A stretch of DNA of 64,000 bases from Thioclava arctica. Lineage in GTDB: Bacteria > Pseudomonadota > Alphaproteobacteria > Rhodobacterales > Rhodobacteraceae. The notes below the pieces were generated by a model, which had not been told where the DNA came from, ran no database searches, and saw nothing but the letters and a program-made list of their open reading frames with translations. The stretch covers positions 512,433 through 576,432 of the forward strand of contig NZ_JBFRYC010000001.1 in the NCBI RefSeq assembly GCF_040892615.1. Reading direction: 5' to 3'. A program made the translations under genes and the position numbers. Shown piece after piece: positions 52,801 to 61,276 of the stretch. Within the stretch, counting starts at the first letter, position 1. Every line of letters starts with the position of its first letter.

Positions 52801-54308
52801 TGCAAGGCGCGCGTTTCTATCTCAACATGCTGCTGCGCCGCATTCACTGGCTGATCCTGCTGACGCTTTTGGGCACGGCAGCGGGGCTGCTGGTGGCGCG
52901 CTCCATCAACCCGATCTATGAGGCCGATGCGCTTTTGGTGGTTGAGGGCGATAGCATTCCCGACAAGCTGGCGACGAGCACGGTGCAGACCGACACCAAC
53001 GCCAAACTACAGGTGATCCGCAAGCGCGTGATGTCGCGCGAAAGCCTGCTTGATATTGCCAAGCGGATGAACCTTTATTCGAACCTGCGCCTCGATTCTG
53101 GCGCGCGCGATGCCGATGCTGTCTTTGCCGCGCTGTCCAATTCGATCAAGATCGAGATCACCGGTCAGACCAAAGACCGCCGTGCGCCCGAACAGGCGAC
53201 CTTTCTGACAATCGCCTATCTGTCTGGACGCCCCGCGCAGGCGGCGCAAGTTGCCAATGAGTTGGTGACCCGCGTGCTGAAAGAAGACAGCGATATTCGC
53301 ACGAAATCTGCGCGCGACACGCTTGATTTTTTCACCCGCGAGGCTGATCGGCTGTCGGGGGAGTTGTCGAAATCCTCGTCTGCGATCTTGAAGTTCAAGC
53401 AGGAAAACGGCGAAGCCCTGCCCGAGCGGCTGAATATCATGCGCGATCAGGCGACGGAATTGCAGAGCGAGCGGGCCAAGATCACCGCGCAGAAAACCGC
53501 GCTGGAAGATCAGCGCGACAAGCTGATCCGACGCCATGAACTGTCGGGCGACAAGGTCAATCTGGATGCGATCTACCCGCCGCAGCTGCGCAATCTGGCG
53601 CAGTTGAGCGCGCAGCAACTGGCGCTGCAAGCCGTCTTGGCGCAAGACGACCCGAAACTGGCCGCGCTGGGGGCACAAATTGCCAGCCTGCGCTCCAAGG
53701 GGCTGCCCGCCATGCCGAAAAATGGCGATGCCTTTGACGCGCGGTTGCGTGAGTTGGAAGACGATATCTTTACCGCCGATGCGCAGATGCAGGCCAATCG
53801 CGAACTCTATAGCCGCATCCAAAGCGATATTTTGCGCGTGCCGGCGAATGCCGCGACGCTGGATGCGCTTCAGCTTGATCACGACAATTTACGCGATCAA
53901 TACGACAAAGCGATCAGCGCGCGTGCTATGGCCACGACCGGCGACACGATTGAATCGCTGTCCAAGGGCGAGCGGCTGACGGTGATCAATCAGGCGGTTG
54001 CGCCAAGCGCGCCGGTCAAGCCCAATCGCAAGACGATCATGCTGGCGGGCTTTGGTGCGGGCTTTGTGCTGGGGCTGTTGGTGATCGTGGCGTTTGAGCT
54101 GCTCAATCCCGGAATTCGCCGCCCCGAAGACCTGACCTCCAAACTGGGCATCACCGCGTTTGCCACGCTGCCCTATGTCAGCACGGCGGCGGATAAGGCG
54201 TTGAAACGGCGTCGTCTGGTGCTGTCCTCGGGGGCGGTGGGATTGGCGCTGATCGCGGTGGTGGTGTTGGTGGGTGTGCTCTACAAGCCGCTCGATCTGG
54301 TGTTTTAA
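52800..54308 (+). CDS. Polysaccharide chain-length/co-polymerase protein (Wzz/GumC-like)
   Basis: The 502-residue inner-membrane protein has two transmembrane helices (about residues 17-35 and 475-495). Between them lies a large periplasmic part with long coiled coils (about 185-260 and 300-400). The PxxP-type region near helix 2 reads VAPSAPVKPNRKTIMLAGFGAGFVLG. It regulates chain length of the polysaccharide and works with the BY-kinase encoded just downstream. GGGAGGGG precedes the ATG. No kinase domain is fused, so kinase and transmembrane adaptor are separate chains. Confidence 0.9.
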   Translation: MQGARFYLNMLLRRIHWLILLTLLGTAAGLLVARSINPIYEADALLVVEGDSIPDKLATSTVQTDTNAKLQVIRKRVMSRESLLDIAKRMNLYSNLRLDSGARDADAVFAALSNSIKIEITGQTKDRRAPEQATFLTIAYLSGRPAQAAQVANELVTRVLKEDSDIRTKSARDTLDFFTREADRLSGELSKSSSAILKFKQENGEALPERLNIMRDQATELQSERAKITAQKTALEDQRDKLIRRHELSGDKVNLDAIYPPQLRNLAQLSAQQLALQAVLAQDDPKLAALGAQIASLRSKGLPAMPKNGDAFDARLRELEDDIFTADAQMQANRELYSRIQSDILRVPANAATLDALQLDHDNLRDQYDKAISARAMATTGDTIESLSKGERLTVINQAVAPSAPVKPNRKTIMLAGFGAGFVLGLLVIVAFELLNPGIRRPEDLTSKLGITAFATLPYVSTAADKALKRRRLVLSSGAVGLALIAVVVLVGVLYKPLDLVF

Positions 54309-54324
54309 GAGAGGGGGCGGAGCC

Positions 54325-55170
54325 ATGGTAGAACGACTGCGCGATGCGATCGCCCAAGCCCGCGCAAGCCGCGAGAGCAAACCTCTGAGCGAGCTGCGCC
54401 CACGCGCCAGCGAACGTGCCACGATGACGCTGCGCCCGGGCGTTTCGGGGGCGGCGTGGCAAGCGTTTGATCCTTGGGCGCCCTCGCCACGGCTGATGGA
54501 GGCGGCGCGGATCGTCACCACCGAGCCGCGCGCCGAAGCCGCTCCGTTTGATCTGATGCGCACCAAGATCTTGCAGCAGATGCGCGCCAATGGCTGGAAA
54601 CGTCTGGCGATCACCTCGCCCTCGGCAAGCTGCGGGAAATCGACGATTGCGCTCAATCTGGCGTTTTCGCTGGCCCGTCAGGAAGAGCTGTTCAGCGTGC
54701 TGATTGAGGCCGATCTGCGCCGCCCCTCTTTGGCGCGGATGTTGCAGCTAGACAGTGGCGCGCAGGTGTCTGAGGTTCTGGATGGCTGTGCCGATCTGCG
54801 CGAGCATGCGTGTCGCTACGGGTCAAACCTTGCGATTGCGACGAATGCGCGGGCGGTCGAAAACCCCTCCGAGCTGATCCAGTCGCAGACCTGTGCGCAG
54901 GTGCTTGACCGGATCGAGGCGCTGTATCAGCCCGATCTGATGGTGTTTGACACCGCGCCCGTTCTGGTCAGCGACGACACGTTGGCGCTGGCGGCGCATG
55001 TGGATTGCGTACTGATCATCGCAGCCACCGAAGAGACGACGATCAAAGAGATCGACATTTGCGAACGCGAATTGGCTGAGCGCACCAATGTGATGGGCGT
55101 CGTGGTCAACAAGTTCCACTTTTCAGGGCCGCAATATGGCTATGGTTACGGCGCAGAGACTGGCCGTTAA
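54325..55170 (+). CDS. Bacterial tyrosine kinase (CapB/CpsD-like)
   Basis: The 281-residue cytoplasmic BY-kinase has Walker A as SASCGKST (about residue 99), Walker A' as IEADLRRPSLARML and Walker B as DLMVFDTAPVL. FDLMRTKILQQM resembles the oligomerisation EX2RX2R-type helix. The C-terminus has a short tyrosine cluster (QYGYGYG), the usual site of autophosphorylation. The partner adaptor is the Wzz/GumC-like protein encoded 16 bp upstream. Cycles of phosphorylation are known to control capsule or exopolysaccharide polymerisation in this family. Confidence 0.9.
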   Translation: MVERLRDAIAQARASRESKPLSELRPRASERATMTLRPGVSGAAWQAFDPWAPSPRLMEAARIVTTEPRAEAAPFDLMRTKILQQMRANGWKRLAITSPSASCGKSTIALNLAFSLARQEELFSVLIEADLRRPSLARMLQLDSGAQVSEVLDGCADLREHACRYGSNLAIATNARAVENPSELIQSQTCAQVLDRIEALYQPDLMVFDTAPVLVSDDTLALAAHVDCVLIIAATEETTIKEIDICERELAERTNVMGVVVNKFHFSGPQYGYGYGAETGR

Positions 55171-55192
55171 CGCCCGTTCGCATGGGGCACCC

Positions 55193-55603
55193 TCAGCCAC
55201 GGCGCCGTGAAAACCCCATGCCACACAGGGCTTTTGACATATCCTCGGCGGTGTAGGGCTTGCGCAGCATCGCGCCGCTGGGGAAATCGGCAATCGCGCC
55301 TTCGACCTCGTCATAGCCGGTCGAATACAGGATCGGCACTTGCAGCCGCGCCAGCGCGAGCGCGGCGTCCAGCGAGGTCTCGCCCCCCAGATCAATATCA
55401 AGCAGCGCCAATGTCGGCACCAGCCCGCCCTCGATCAGGCGCAAGGCCTCGTCCAGTGTGCCACAGGTTTGCACCTGATGCGCGCCCAACTCATTAAGCA
55501 TCTCTGCCGCGTCATAGGCCACGATCAGCGCATCCTCAAGAATCAGCGCCGTGCCATCTAGGTGGCGCGCGGCATGGCTTAATTCAGGTGTGCAATCATT
55601 CAT
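55193..55603 (-). CDS. Single-domain response regulator
   Basis: This 136-residue protein consists of a receiver domain only. ALILEDALIVAYDAAEMLNELGAH holds the acidic pair, the phosphoacceptor aspartate is in TLALLDIDLGGE (near residue 66), and the conserved lysine is in MLRKPYTAEDM. There is no output domain. It converges on the BY-kinase gene with about 20 bp between stops. Such regulators often act in alphaproteobacterial phosphorelays. No histidine kinase is adjacent. Confidence 0.85.
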   Translation of the reverse strand: MNDCTPELSHAARHLDGTALILEDALIVAYDAAEMLNELGAHQVQTCGTLDEALRLIEGGLVPTLALLDIDLGGETSLDAALALARLQVPILYSTGYDEVEGAIADFPSGAMLRKPYTAEDMSKALCGMGFSRRRG

Positions 55604-55950
55604 AACACGACCCCGCACAGGCACGCCGCCCAGCCAAGGGCTGAGCGAACATAAAAAGTCTCAGCACATGAAGACGTCATCACAAACCCCCAAGACAGCA
55701 GCACGCCCCAATTTGGGAAATGATTTCCGCACAGTGGCCAATTTCTCGGCCCGTGTCGTTAATCTATGACATGAACGTCTCGCAAAAGCGACAAACGCCT
55801 GTTTGGGTTGCACAACCTGCGGATTTCCGCCGATCCGCGTCGCGATTCCGCCTAGGTAGGCCAAATCCCTCACGAAAGTGGCGCGGTTTTTAGGCAGGGA
55901 ACCGCTTGAGCGATCCTGACGTTTAACATTTGACATACAATGAGGTTCAA
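55604..55950. other. Divergent promoter region before the Crp/Fnr gene
   Basis: These 347 bp separate the response-regulator gene from the Crp/Fnr gene. I see short open frames on both strands but none with a convincing ribosome-binding site or protein-like composition. No clear operator could be assigned. Confidence 0.5.
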
Positions 55951-56679
55951 ATGGCCCGCAAATGTGACATCTGCCCCTTTGCCGAAAACCCCGGCTTTCA
56001 AGCTCCGTCCAAAGAAGACTGCGCCGTCGTCAAGATGCACCGGGTCGGTGAACTGCAAGTTGAGGCGGGGCGGCCGATCTTGGAGGAGGGCAGCGATCCG
56101 CAGCGGTTTTTCACTTTGCTGGAAGGGCAGGCGCTGCGCTATCACACGCTGGAAGATGGTCGCCGTCAGGTGCTGAATTTCCTGTTTCCGGGGGATTTGA
56201 TCGGGCTGGAGCCGATCATGCTGGGGGCCTCAAGCCACGCGGTTGAGGCGCTGAGCCCGGTGACCCTGTGCGTCTTTGATCGCGCTCAGGTTTGGAAAAT
56301 GTTTTCGCAAATGCCCGAACGCGCCTTCATGCTGACATGGCAGGTGGCACGCGAAGAGCATTTTCTGGGCGAGGCTCTGATCTCGGTCGGGCAGCGCTCG
56401 GCGCGCGAATCCCTGGCTTGGGCGTTTGTGTCGGTTTGGGACCGCGCCGGGCAGTCTGGCTTGGTCAAGGGGGGGCAAATGCCCTTTCCCGTGCGCCAAC
56501 AGGATTTGGCCGATGCGCTGGGGCTGTCACTTGTGCACACCAATAAAACGCTTTCGCGGCTGCGCGCCGAAAATCTGGTCAAGTGGCGCGACGGCGTGTT
56601 GCGCCTGCCGGATCGCGACGCACTGGCTCGCGTCGGTTTGGTTGACGAAACTGTCATCAGAAAACGCATCTACCTGTAA
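55951..56679 (+). CDS. Crp/Fnr-family regulator with putative iron-sulfur cysteines
   Basis: The 242-residue protein has a cyclic-nucleotide-like beta-barrel (about residues 28-140), dimer helix and C-terminal winged helix (FPVRQQDLADALGLSLVHTNKTLSRLRAENLVKW). N-terminal cysteines C5, C8 and C24 plus C107 (SPVTLCVFD) align with the four cluster ligands of E. coli FNR, with C107 matching C122. The C8-C24 gap is longer than in FNR. The recognition helix HTNKTLSR differs from FNR's E-x-x-S-R, so target sites will not be classical FNR boxes. It precedes the quinol oxidase operon, a likely target. GAGG lies before the ATG. Confidence 0.88.
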   Translation: MARKCDICPFAENPGFQAPSKEDCAVVKMHRVGELQVEAGRPILEEGSDPQRFFTLLEGQALRYHTLEDGRRQVLNFLFPGDLIGLEPIMLGASSHAVEALSPVTLCVFDRAQVWKMFSQMPERAFMLTWQVAREEHFLGEALISVGQRSARESLAWAFVSVWDRAGQSGLVKGGQMPFPVRQQDLADALGLSLVHTNKTLSRLRAENLVKWRDGVLRLPDRDALARVGLVDETVIRKRIYL

Positions 56680-56897
56680 CGGTGAACGTACGGCGGAAAG
56701 GCTTGTCTGTCATCGCAGATGAGCCCCTGAATATGCGGGCTTTGTGTCTGTTTTCGCGAGGACGCGGCGCGAAGAGGTGCAAGCGGGAAATCTGCGTCAC
56801 TTTGCTCCTTCATCCCTTTGAGAACGCTCAAATCTTCACGGAATGATCACGCCGAGATCACAAGGCAGAGAGTTTCGGCGCAATGGCCTGTATTTTT

Positions 56898-56925
56898 GCC
56901 CCTGATTTCAACCTTTCGCCCCTGA
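56898..56925 (+). repeat. Tandem GCCCCTGA direct repeats upstream of cyoA
   Basis: GCCCCTGA at 56898 and 56918 are exactly 20 bp apart (two helical turns), each preceded by a T-rich stretch. A third copy is at 56723. The spacing suggests an activator binding on one DNA face. Confidence 0.5.
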
Positions 56926-57004
56926 ATTTGTTGATAAAAAAATTGAGTGTCGCAGGCGCGTGATAGGATTTGTTATTTAAAAACAAAAGGTTCCACGCTC
57001 AGGT

Positions 57005-57030
57005 GCGACATTTTGTCAAGTTTGATTGAC
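57005..57030. promoter_or_regulatory. Putative RegA/PrrA site and overlapping inverted repeat before cyoA
   Basis: GCGACATTTTGTCAA (57005-57019) fits the RegA/PrrA consensus as I recall it (GNGRCRTTNNGNCGC) except for the last two bases. Overlapping it, GTCAA-N6-TTGAC (57015-57030) is a perfect 5-bp inverted repeat. Either could give redox control of the quinol oxidase operon. Confidence 0.45.
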
Positions 57031-57132
57031 CTGCGACAACCTGCCCTAGGTGACATTTCATCGCGCGTAAGACGGCTGTAAGACCGCCTTCAGATACGTG
57101 TGACGGAATGGGGAATAGAAAGGTATTCCAGG

Positions 57133-58086
57133 GTGTTTAAAAACTTGTACCAGCGCTCGCGCCACCTGACCCTTCCCGCCCTTTTGGCGGGTTCGGCTGT
57201 GTGGTTGTCGGGGTGCGCAGAGAATGGGGTCATGTCACCGCTCGGCCCCATCGCGGCGGCTGAAAAGTCGCATATGATTGTGTTCTTTCTCTGGATGCTT
57301 CCGGTGTGCCTGCCGATCCTGATCGGCCTGCCGTGGATCCTGATTAAATATCGCCGCAAGGGCGGCACCGGGGCTTATCATCCGGAATGGTCGCACTCGA
57401 CCTTGGCTGAGGCCGTGATCTGGGGCGGCTCCAGTGTGGCCGTTGTCATTCTGGGCGTTCTTGTCTGGATGAACACGATCTCTGAGGACCCCTACAAGCA
57501 TACGGGCGCAAACCCGATCAAGGTGCAGGTTGTCGGGTCCGAGTGGAAATGGATGTTCATTTACCCCGGCAAAATGGCGAGTGTGAACAAGGTCGTGCTG
57601 CCTGAAAATACTCCGGTTGAGTTTGACATCACCGCGACAGGCGCGATGCAAAGCTTCTGGATTCCGCGTCTGGCCGGGCAGATCTATGCCATGCCGGGCA
57701 TGCAGACCAAGATGAACATGACCACCGGCGAACTGGCCCAACTTGAAGGCTTCAACAGCCAGTTCAACGGCGCCGCTTTCCCGCTGGACAAGTTCGAAGT
57801 CGACGTCGTGACCAAGGCTCAATATGACGCCTTCTTGCAAGAGCCGCGCAAGCCTTGGGCCGATCTGTTGACCCAGTTCAAAAAGGTCGCGACCTGGGAC
57901 GGTCCGCAGATTTTTGACGCTCCGCCCAAAGGCTGGTGGGACAAGGCGTCGATGAACCCGGACCTCGCGAATGAGGGGGGGGCTGCAATTCTGCCCGACG
58001 CCGCGCCCGAGCAAAAGAAGATCGACGATGCCATTCGCAACGAGCTTCATATTTCCCAAAATCAATCCCAAGGGGACGCGCAATGA
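57133..58086 (+). CDS. cyoA: Cytochrome bo-type ubiquinol oxidase subunit II
   Basis: CyoA-type subunit II of a heme-copper quinol oxidase has 317 residues from the GTG at 57133. This start gives a good lipoprotein signal (LAGSAVWLSGCAEN, lipid cysteine near residue 28). A GTG at 57100 is a longer alternative. Two membrane helices (about 45-65 and 90-112) precede a periplasmic cupredoxin domain (VVGSEWKWMFIYP, LPENTPVEFDITATGAMQSFWIPRLAGQIYAMPGM). The CuA cysteines and histidines of cytochrome c oxidases are missing, which identifies a quinol oxidase. The stop overlaps cyoB by 4 bp. Confidence 0.92.
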   Translation: MFKNLYQRSRHLTLPALLAGSAVWLSGCAENGVMSPLGPIAAAEKSHMIVFFLWMLPVCLPILIGLPWILIKYRRKGGTGAYHPEWSHSTLAEAVIWGGSSVAVVILGVLVWMNTISEDPYKHTGANPIKVQVVGSEWKWMFIYPGKMASVNKVVLPENTPVEFDITATGAMQSFWIPRLAGQIYAMPGMQTKMNMTTGELAQLEGFNSQFNGAAFPLDKFEVDVVTKAQYDAFLQEPRKPWADLLTQFKKVATWDGPQIFDAPPKGWWDKASMNPDLANEGGAAILPDAAPEQKKIDDAIRNELHISQNQSQGDAQ

Positions 58087-60152
58087 GTATTCTTGGTAGC
58101 CTCAAATGGGACGATATTTTTATCGTTCCCTTCTTTAAGGAGCCGTCGCTCTCGACCGGTATCGCGGCCGCCGCAGGCGGGATCGTGGTGCTGGGCGCGT
58201 TGGCGGTGCTGGTATTGCTGACCGTCAAGGGCTGGTGGAAGCCGCTTTGGACGCATTGGATCACCACGCTTGATCACAAGAAAATCGGTGTGATCTATAT
58301 CGTACTGGCGGCGATCATGCTGATCCGGGGTATCCTGGAGGCGGTCGTGATGCGCGCTCAGCAGGTTGCGCCTGCACCGGGCTTTCTGTCGGTCGAACAC
58401 CATGCCGAGCTGTTCTCGACCCATGGCACGATCATGATCTTCTTTGTCGCGATGCCGCTGTTGATCGGCTTGATCAACGTGGTGATGCCGCTGCAAATCG
58501 GCGCGCGCGATATGGAGTTCCCGTTCATGAACGCGATCTCGCTGTGGCTGTCGGTTGGCGGCGCGGCGCTGGTCATGGCCTCGCTGGTCGTTGGCCATTT
58601 TGAGACCGGTGGCTGGACGGCCTATCCGCCCTACACGGGCATCAAACTGTCGCCCAATGAGGGGGTGGATTACTGGATCTGGTCGCTGATGCTGACCGGT
58701 ATCGGCACCACGCTGTCGGGCATCAACTTTGCCGTCACGATCTACAAGCAACGTGCCCCCGGCATGACGCTGATGAAGATGCCGATCTTTGCCTGGACGA
58801 CGCTGTGCACCGCGATCCTGATGATCTATGCAATGGTGCCGCTGGCAGTCGCCTCGGTGATGCTGGCGCTGGATCGCCACGCGGGCTTCCACTTCTTCAC
58901 CGCCACGCAGGGCGGCAACATGATGAACTTTGCCAACCTGTTCTGGCTGTTCGGTCACCCCGAAGTTTACATCCTGATCCTGCCGGCCTTTGGTGTGTTC
59001 AGCCATGTCATCCCGACCTTCTCGGGCAAGAAGCTGTATGGTTACACCTCGCTGGTCTGGGCGACAGTCGCGATTGCGGTGCTGTCCTTTACGGTTTGGG
59101 TTCACCACTTCTTCACGATGGGTCAGACCGCGCATCTCAACGCAATTTTCGGCATCGCTACGATGACGATTGGCGTGCCCACGGGTGTGAAAGTCTATAA
59201 CTGGATGCTCACGATGTGGCGCGGCAAACTGCGCTTCTCGACGGCGATGCTGTTCTCGGCGGGCTTCATGTTCACCTTCGTGATCGGCGGGATTACGGGC
59301 GTCATGCTCGCCAACCCGGTGATCTCGTTTGCAGCCCATAACTCGCTGTTCTTGGTGGCGCACTTCCACAACATGCTTATTCCGGGCCTGCTGTTTGGGA
59401 TGTTCGCGGGTATCAACTACTGGTTCCCGCTCGCGTTCGGCTTCCGTCTGGACGAAACGTGGGGGCGTCGCAGCTTCTGGCTGTGGATGGTTGGCTTTTA
59501 CCTCACCTTCATGCCGCTCTATGCGATCGGTCTGATGGGGGCGCCGCGCCGGATGGCCTTCTTTACCGACCCGGCCTATCTGCCGTGGCTGTTAGTCTCG
59601 ATGGTTGGTGCGCTTGCGGTGCTGGGCGGTTTGACCTCGCAGGTCATTCAGGTCTGGGTGTCGATCAAGAATCGCGAAAGCCTGATGGTGCCCGCGGGCG
59701 ATCCGTGGGATGGCCGGGGTCTGGAATGGTCGCTGGGTTGCCCGGTGCCCGAACATGACTTCACCACGATCCCTAACATCACCTCCCGTGAGCCCTGGGT
59801 CGAGGCGAAAGAGCGCGGTTTGCGCGTCATGGAGCCGACCGAATTCGTCGACATCCACCTGCCCAAAAACACCTCCATGGGGTTCTTGGTCGCGATGGTG
59901 GCAACCGTTGGCGCCTTTGGCCTGATCTTTGAAATGTGGTGGCTGGGTGCGCTGTGCTGGATCGCGATGTTCGTGCTGGTGCTGATCCGCTCCTATGACA
60001 CGGATTGGGAAAAAACCGTCACCGCCGAGGAGCTGCGTGCCGATTACGAGCGTCACAAGCATGTCGTCGAGACGACCCCCAAAGTCAGCCTTGATGACGA
60101 ATTCACCACTAAGAACCGTGGCTTGGTCTTCGATATGGAGAAAGCAGTATGA
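58083..60152 (+). CDS. cyoB: Cytochrome bo-type ubiquinol oxidase subunit I
   Basis: The catalytic subunit (689 residues, about 15 helices) carries low-spin heme ligands in ELFSTHGTIMIFF and VAHFHNML, CuB ligands in the cross-linked WLFGHPEVYI and in VWVHHFF, and the D-channel segment PLQIGARDMEFPFMNAIS. It reduces O2 to water and pumps protons using ubiquinol. The length fits CyoB rather than short CtaD. It is coupled by 4-bp overlaps to cyoA and cyoC. Confidence 0.95.
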   Translation: MSILGSLKWDDIFIVPFFKEPSLSTGIAAAAGGIVVLGALAVLVLLTVKGWWKPLWTHWITTLDHKKIGVIYIVLAAIMLIRGILEAVVMRAQQVAPAPGFLSVEHHAELFSTHGTIMIFFVAMPLLIGLINVVMPLQIGARDMEFPFMNAISLWLSVGGAALVMASLVVGHFETGGWTAYPPYTGIKLSPNEGVDYWIWSLMLTGIGTTLSGINFAVTIYKQRAPGMTLMKMPIFAWTTLCTAILMIYAMVPLAVASVMLALDRHAGFHFFTATQGGNMMNFANLFWLFGHPEVYILILPAFGVFSHVIPTFSGKKLYGYTSLVWATVAIAVLSFTVWVHHFFTMGQTAHLNAIFGIATMTIGVPTGVKVYNWMLTMWRGKLRFSTAMLFSAGFMFTFVIGGITGVMLANPVISFAAHNSLFLVAHFHNMLIPGLLFGMFAGINYWFPLAFGFRLDETWGRRSFWLWMVGFYLTFMPLYAIGLMGAPRRMAFFTDPAYLPWLLVSMVGALAVLGGLTSQVIQVWVSIKNRESLMVPAGDPWDGRGLEWSLGCPVPEHDFTTIPNITSREPWVEAKERGLRVMEPTEFVDIHLPKNTSMGFLVAMVATVGAFGLIFEMWWLGALCWIAMFVLVLIRSYDTDWEKTVTAEELRADYERHKHVVETTPKVSLDDEFTTKNRGLVFDMEKAV

Positions 60153-60793
60153 GTGCGACAACCACCAATCTGGGGGCACATGCCCCCAGCGATCAGGGTC
60201 ACGACCACGGCCACGCCCATGGTCATGACAAATCGGGGACGGTGATCTTCGGCTTCTGGATTTTCCTGATGTCCGACCTCATCGCGTTCTCGCTGTTCAT
60301 CGCAACCTATGCCGATGCCGAATGGCATGGCATCGCCAGCGGCCCCAGCCCGCATCAGTTGTTCAGCCTTGGGCTGCCGACGGTGGAGACGATGGCGCTG
60401 TTGATCTCGACCTTCACCTTCGGGATTTGCACGCTGGGCATGAAATACAATGCCACCATGCGCCGCACGATCGGCTGGCTTGTGGTGACGCTGATCTTCG
60501 GCGCGATCTTCCTTGGGATTGAACTCTATGAATTCCACGAGTTCTGGATCGAGGGGAACACGCCGCAGGTCTCGGGCTTTCTGAGCGCCTATTACGCGCT
60601 GGTCGGGATGCACGGGCTGCACGTCACCAGCGGCATCATCTGGGGCCTTCTGTTGATCGTTCAGATGAAAACGATGGGCATGACCGAGCTGGTCAAAACC
60701 CGTCTGATGCGTCTGGGCCTGTTCTGGCACATGCTTGATATCGTGTGGATCGCGCTGTTTACGAAAATCTATCTGATGGGGGTGCTGTCATGA
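60149..60793 (+). CDS. cyoC: Cytochrome bo-type ubiquinol oxidase subunit III
   Basis: The 214-residue subunit III has five membrane helices. GTVIFGFWIFLMSDLIAFSLFIATYA, ISTFTFGICTLGMKYN and the HEFWIEG...SAYYALVGMHGLHVTSGIIW segment are typical. The N-terminus is histidine-rich (DQGHDHGHAHGHDKSG), which could bind metal; such a tract is not general in CyoC. Both ends overlap neighbouring genes by 4 bp. Confidence 0.94.
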   Translation: MSATTTNLGAHAPSDQGHDHGHAHGHDKSGTVIFGFWIFLMSDLIAFSLFIATYADAEWHGIASGPSPHQLFSLGLPTVETMALLISTFTFGICTLGMKYNATMRRTIGWLVVTLIFGAIFLGIELYEFHEFWIEGNTPQVSGFLSAYYALVGMHGLHVTSGIIWGLLLIVQMKTMGMTELVKTRLMRLGLFWHMLDIVWIALFTKIYLMGVLS

Positions 60794-61224
60794 GTGCGGT
60801 TTCTTCTGATCTCGGCATGGATAGCGCCGAATATAAACGCGATATCGCGCGCTATGGCTGGGGCTTTGGCCTGTCGGTGGTGTTGACGCTGGCCTCTCTG
60901 GTCATCGTCGCGGGCGGGCTGTTTCCCGGCGTCGCCTGGGGCACGGTTGGCCTGTTGGGCATCGCCCAGCTTGTGATCCAGTTCTGGGCCTTCATGCACC
61001 TCGATTTCTCGATGGAATCGCGTCGCGATCTGTATCTGGTGATGTTCTCGTTCCTGATCGTGATCATTTTGGCGGGAGGCACGGTCTGGGTGCTGGCCGA
61101 TCTGGCAAGCCGGATGGGCATGGGCGACATGAGCAAGATGTCTACGCCGATGGTCACCGATATGGGCACGCCTGCTACGCAGGCCCCTGCGACGGGGATG
61201 AAGGAGATGTCGGGCTCCAATTAA
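60790..61224 (+). CDS. cyoD: Cytochrome bo-type ubiquinol oxidase subunit IV
   Basis: The 144-residue subunit IV has three membrane helices (about residues 22-46, 48-70 and 80-105), with QLVIQFWAFMHLDFSMESRRDLY as the family segment. The C-terminal 35 residues are methionine-rich (MGMGDMSKMSTPMVTDMG) and extend past typical CyoD proteins of about 110 residues. The tail might bind copper or be disordered. It ends the operon, and an intrinsic terminator follows. Confidence 0.92.
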   Translation: MSAVSSDLGMDSAEYKRDIARYGWGFGLSVVLTLASLVIVAGGLFPGVAWGTVGLLGIAQLVIQFWAFMHLDFSMESRRDLYLVMFSFLIVIILAGGTVWVLADLASRMGMGDMSKMSTPMVTDMGTPATQAPATGMKEMSGSN

Positions 61225-61248
61225 GAGCCAGACCTCGAACAGATCAGG

Positions 61249-61276
61249 AAAGGGCGGCCCTCGGGTCGCCCTTTTT
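61249..61276 (+). terminator. Intrinsic terminator after cyoD
   Basis: AAAGGGCG and CGCCCTTT form the stem, extended inside by a G-T and C-G pairs, and TTTTT follows. It lies between converging cyoD and modC. Confidence 0.85.

Larger units (their letters stand above)
56680..57132. other. Quinol oxidase promoter region
   Basis: About 450 bp lie between the Crp/Fnr gene and cyoA. The region holds three copies of GCCCCTGA (56723, 56898 and 56918, the last two 20 bp apart), an AT-rich stretch around 56935-56995 and a RegA-like site at 57005. No coding sequence is credible. Confidence 0.6.

Noticed and set aside
55661..55936. 91-codon minus-strand frame upstream of the Crp/Fnr gene
   Set aside because: It has no ribosome-binding site and no recognisable features, and lies across the promoter region.
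56935..56955. FNR-box-like TTGATAAAAAAATTGA before cyoA
   Set aside because: The right half does not match ATCAA and it sits in AT-rich DNA where such partial matches are expected.
58062..59369. A 435-codon minus-strand frame opposite cyoB
   Set aside because: It is rich in R, H, D and Q, as expected for the antisense of a membrane-protein gene.
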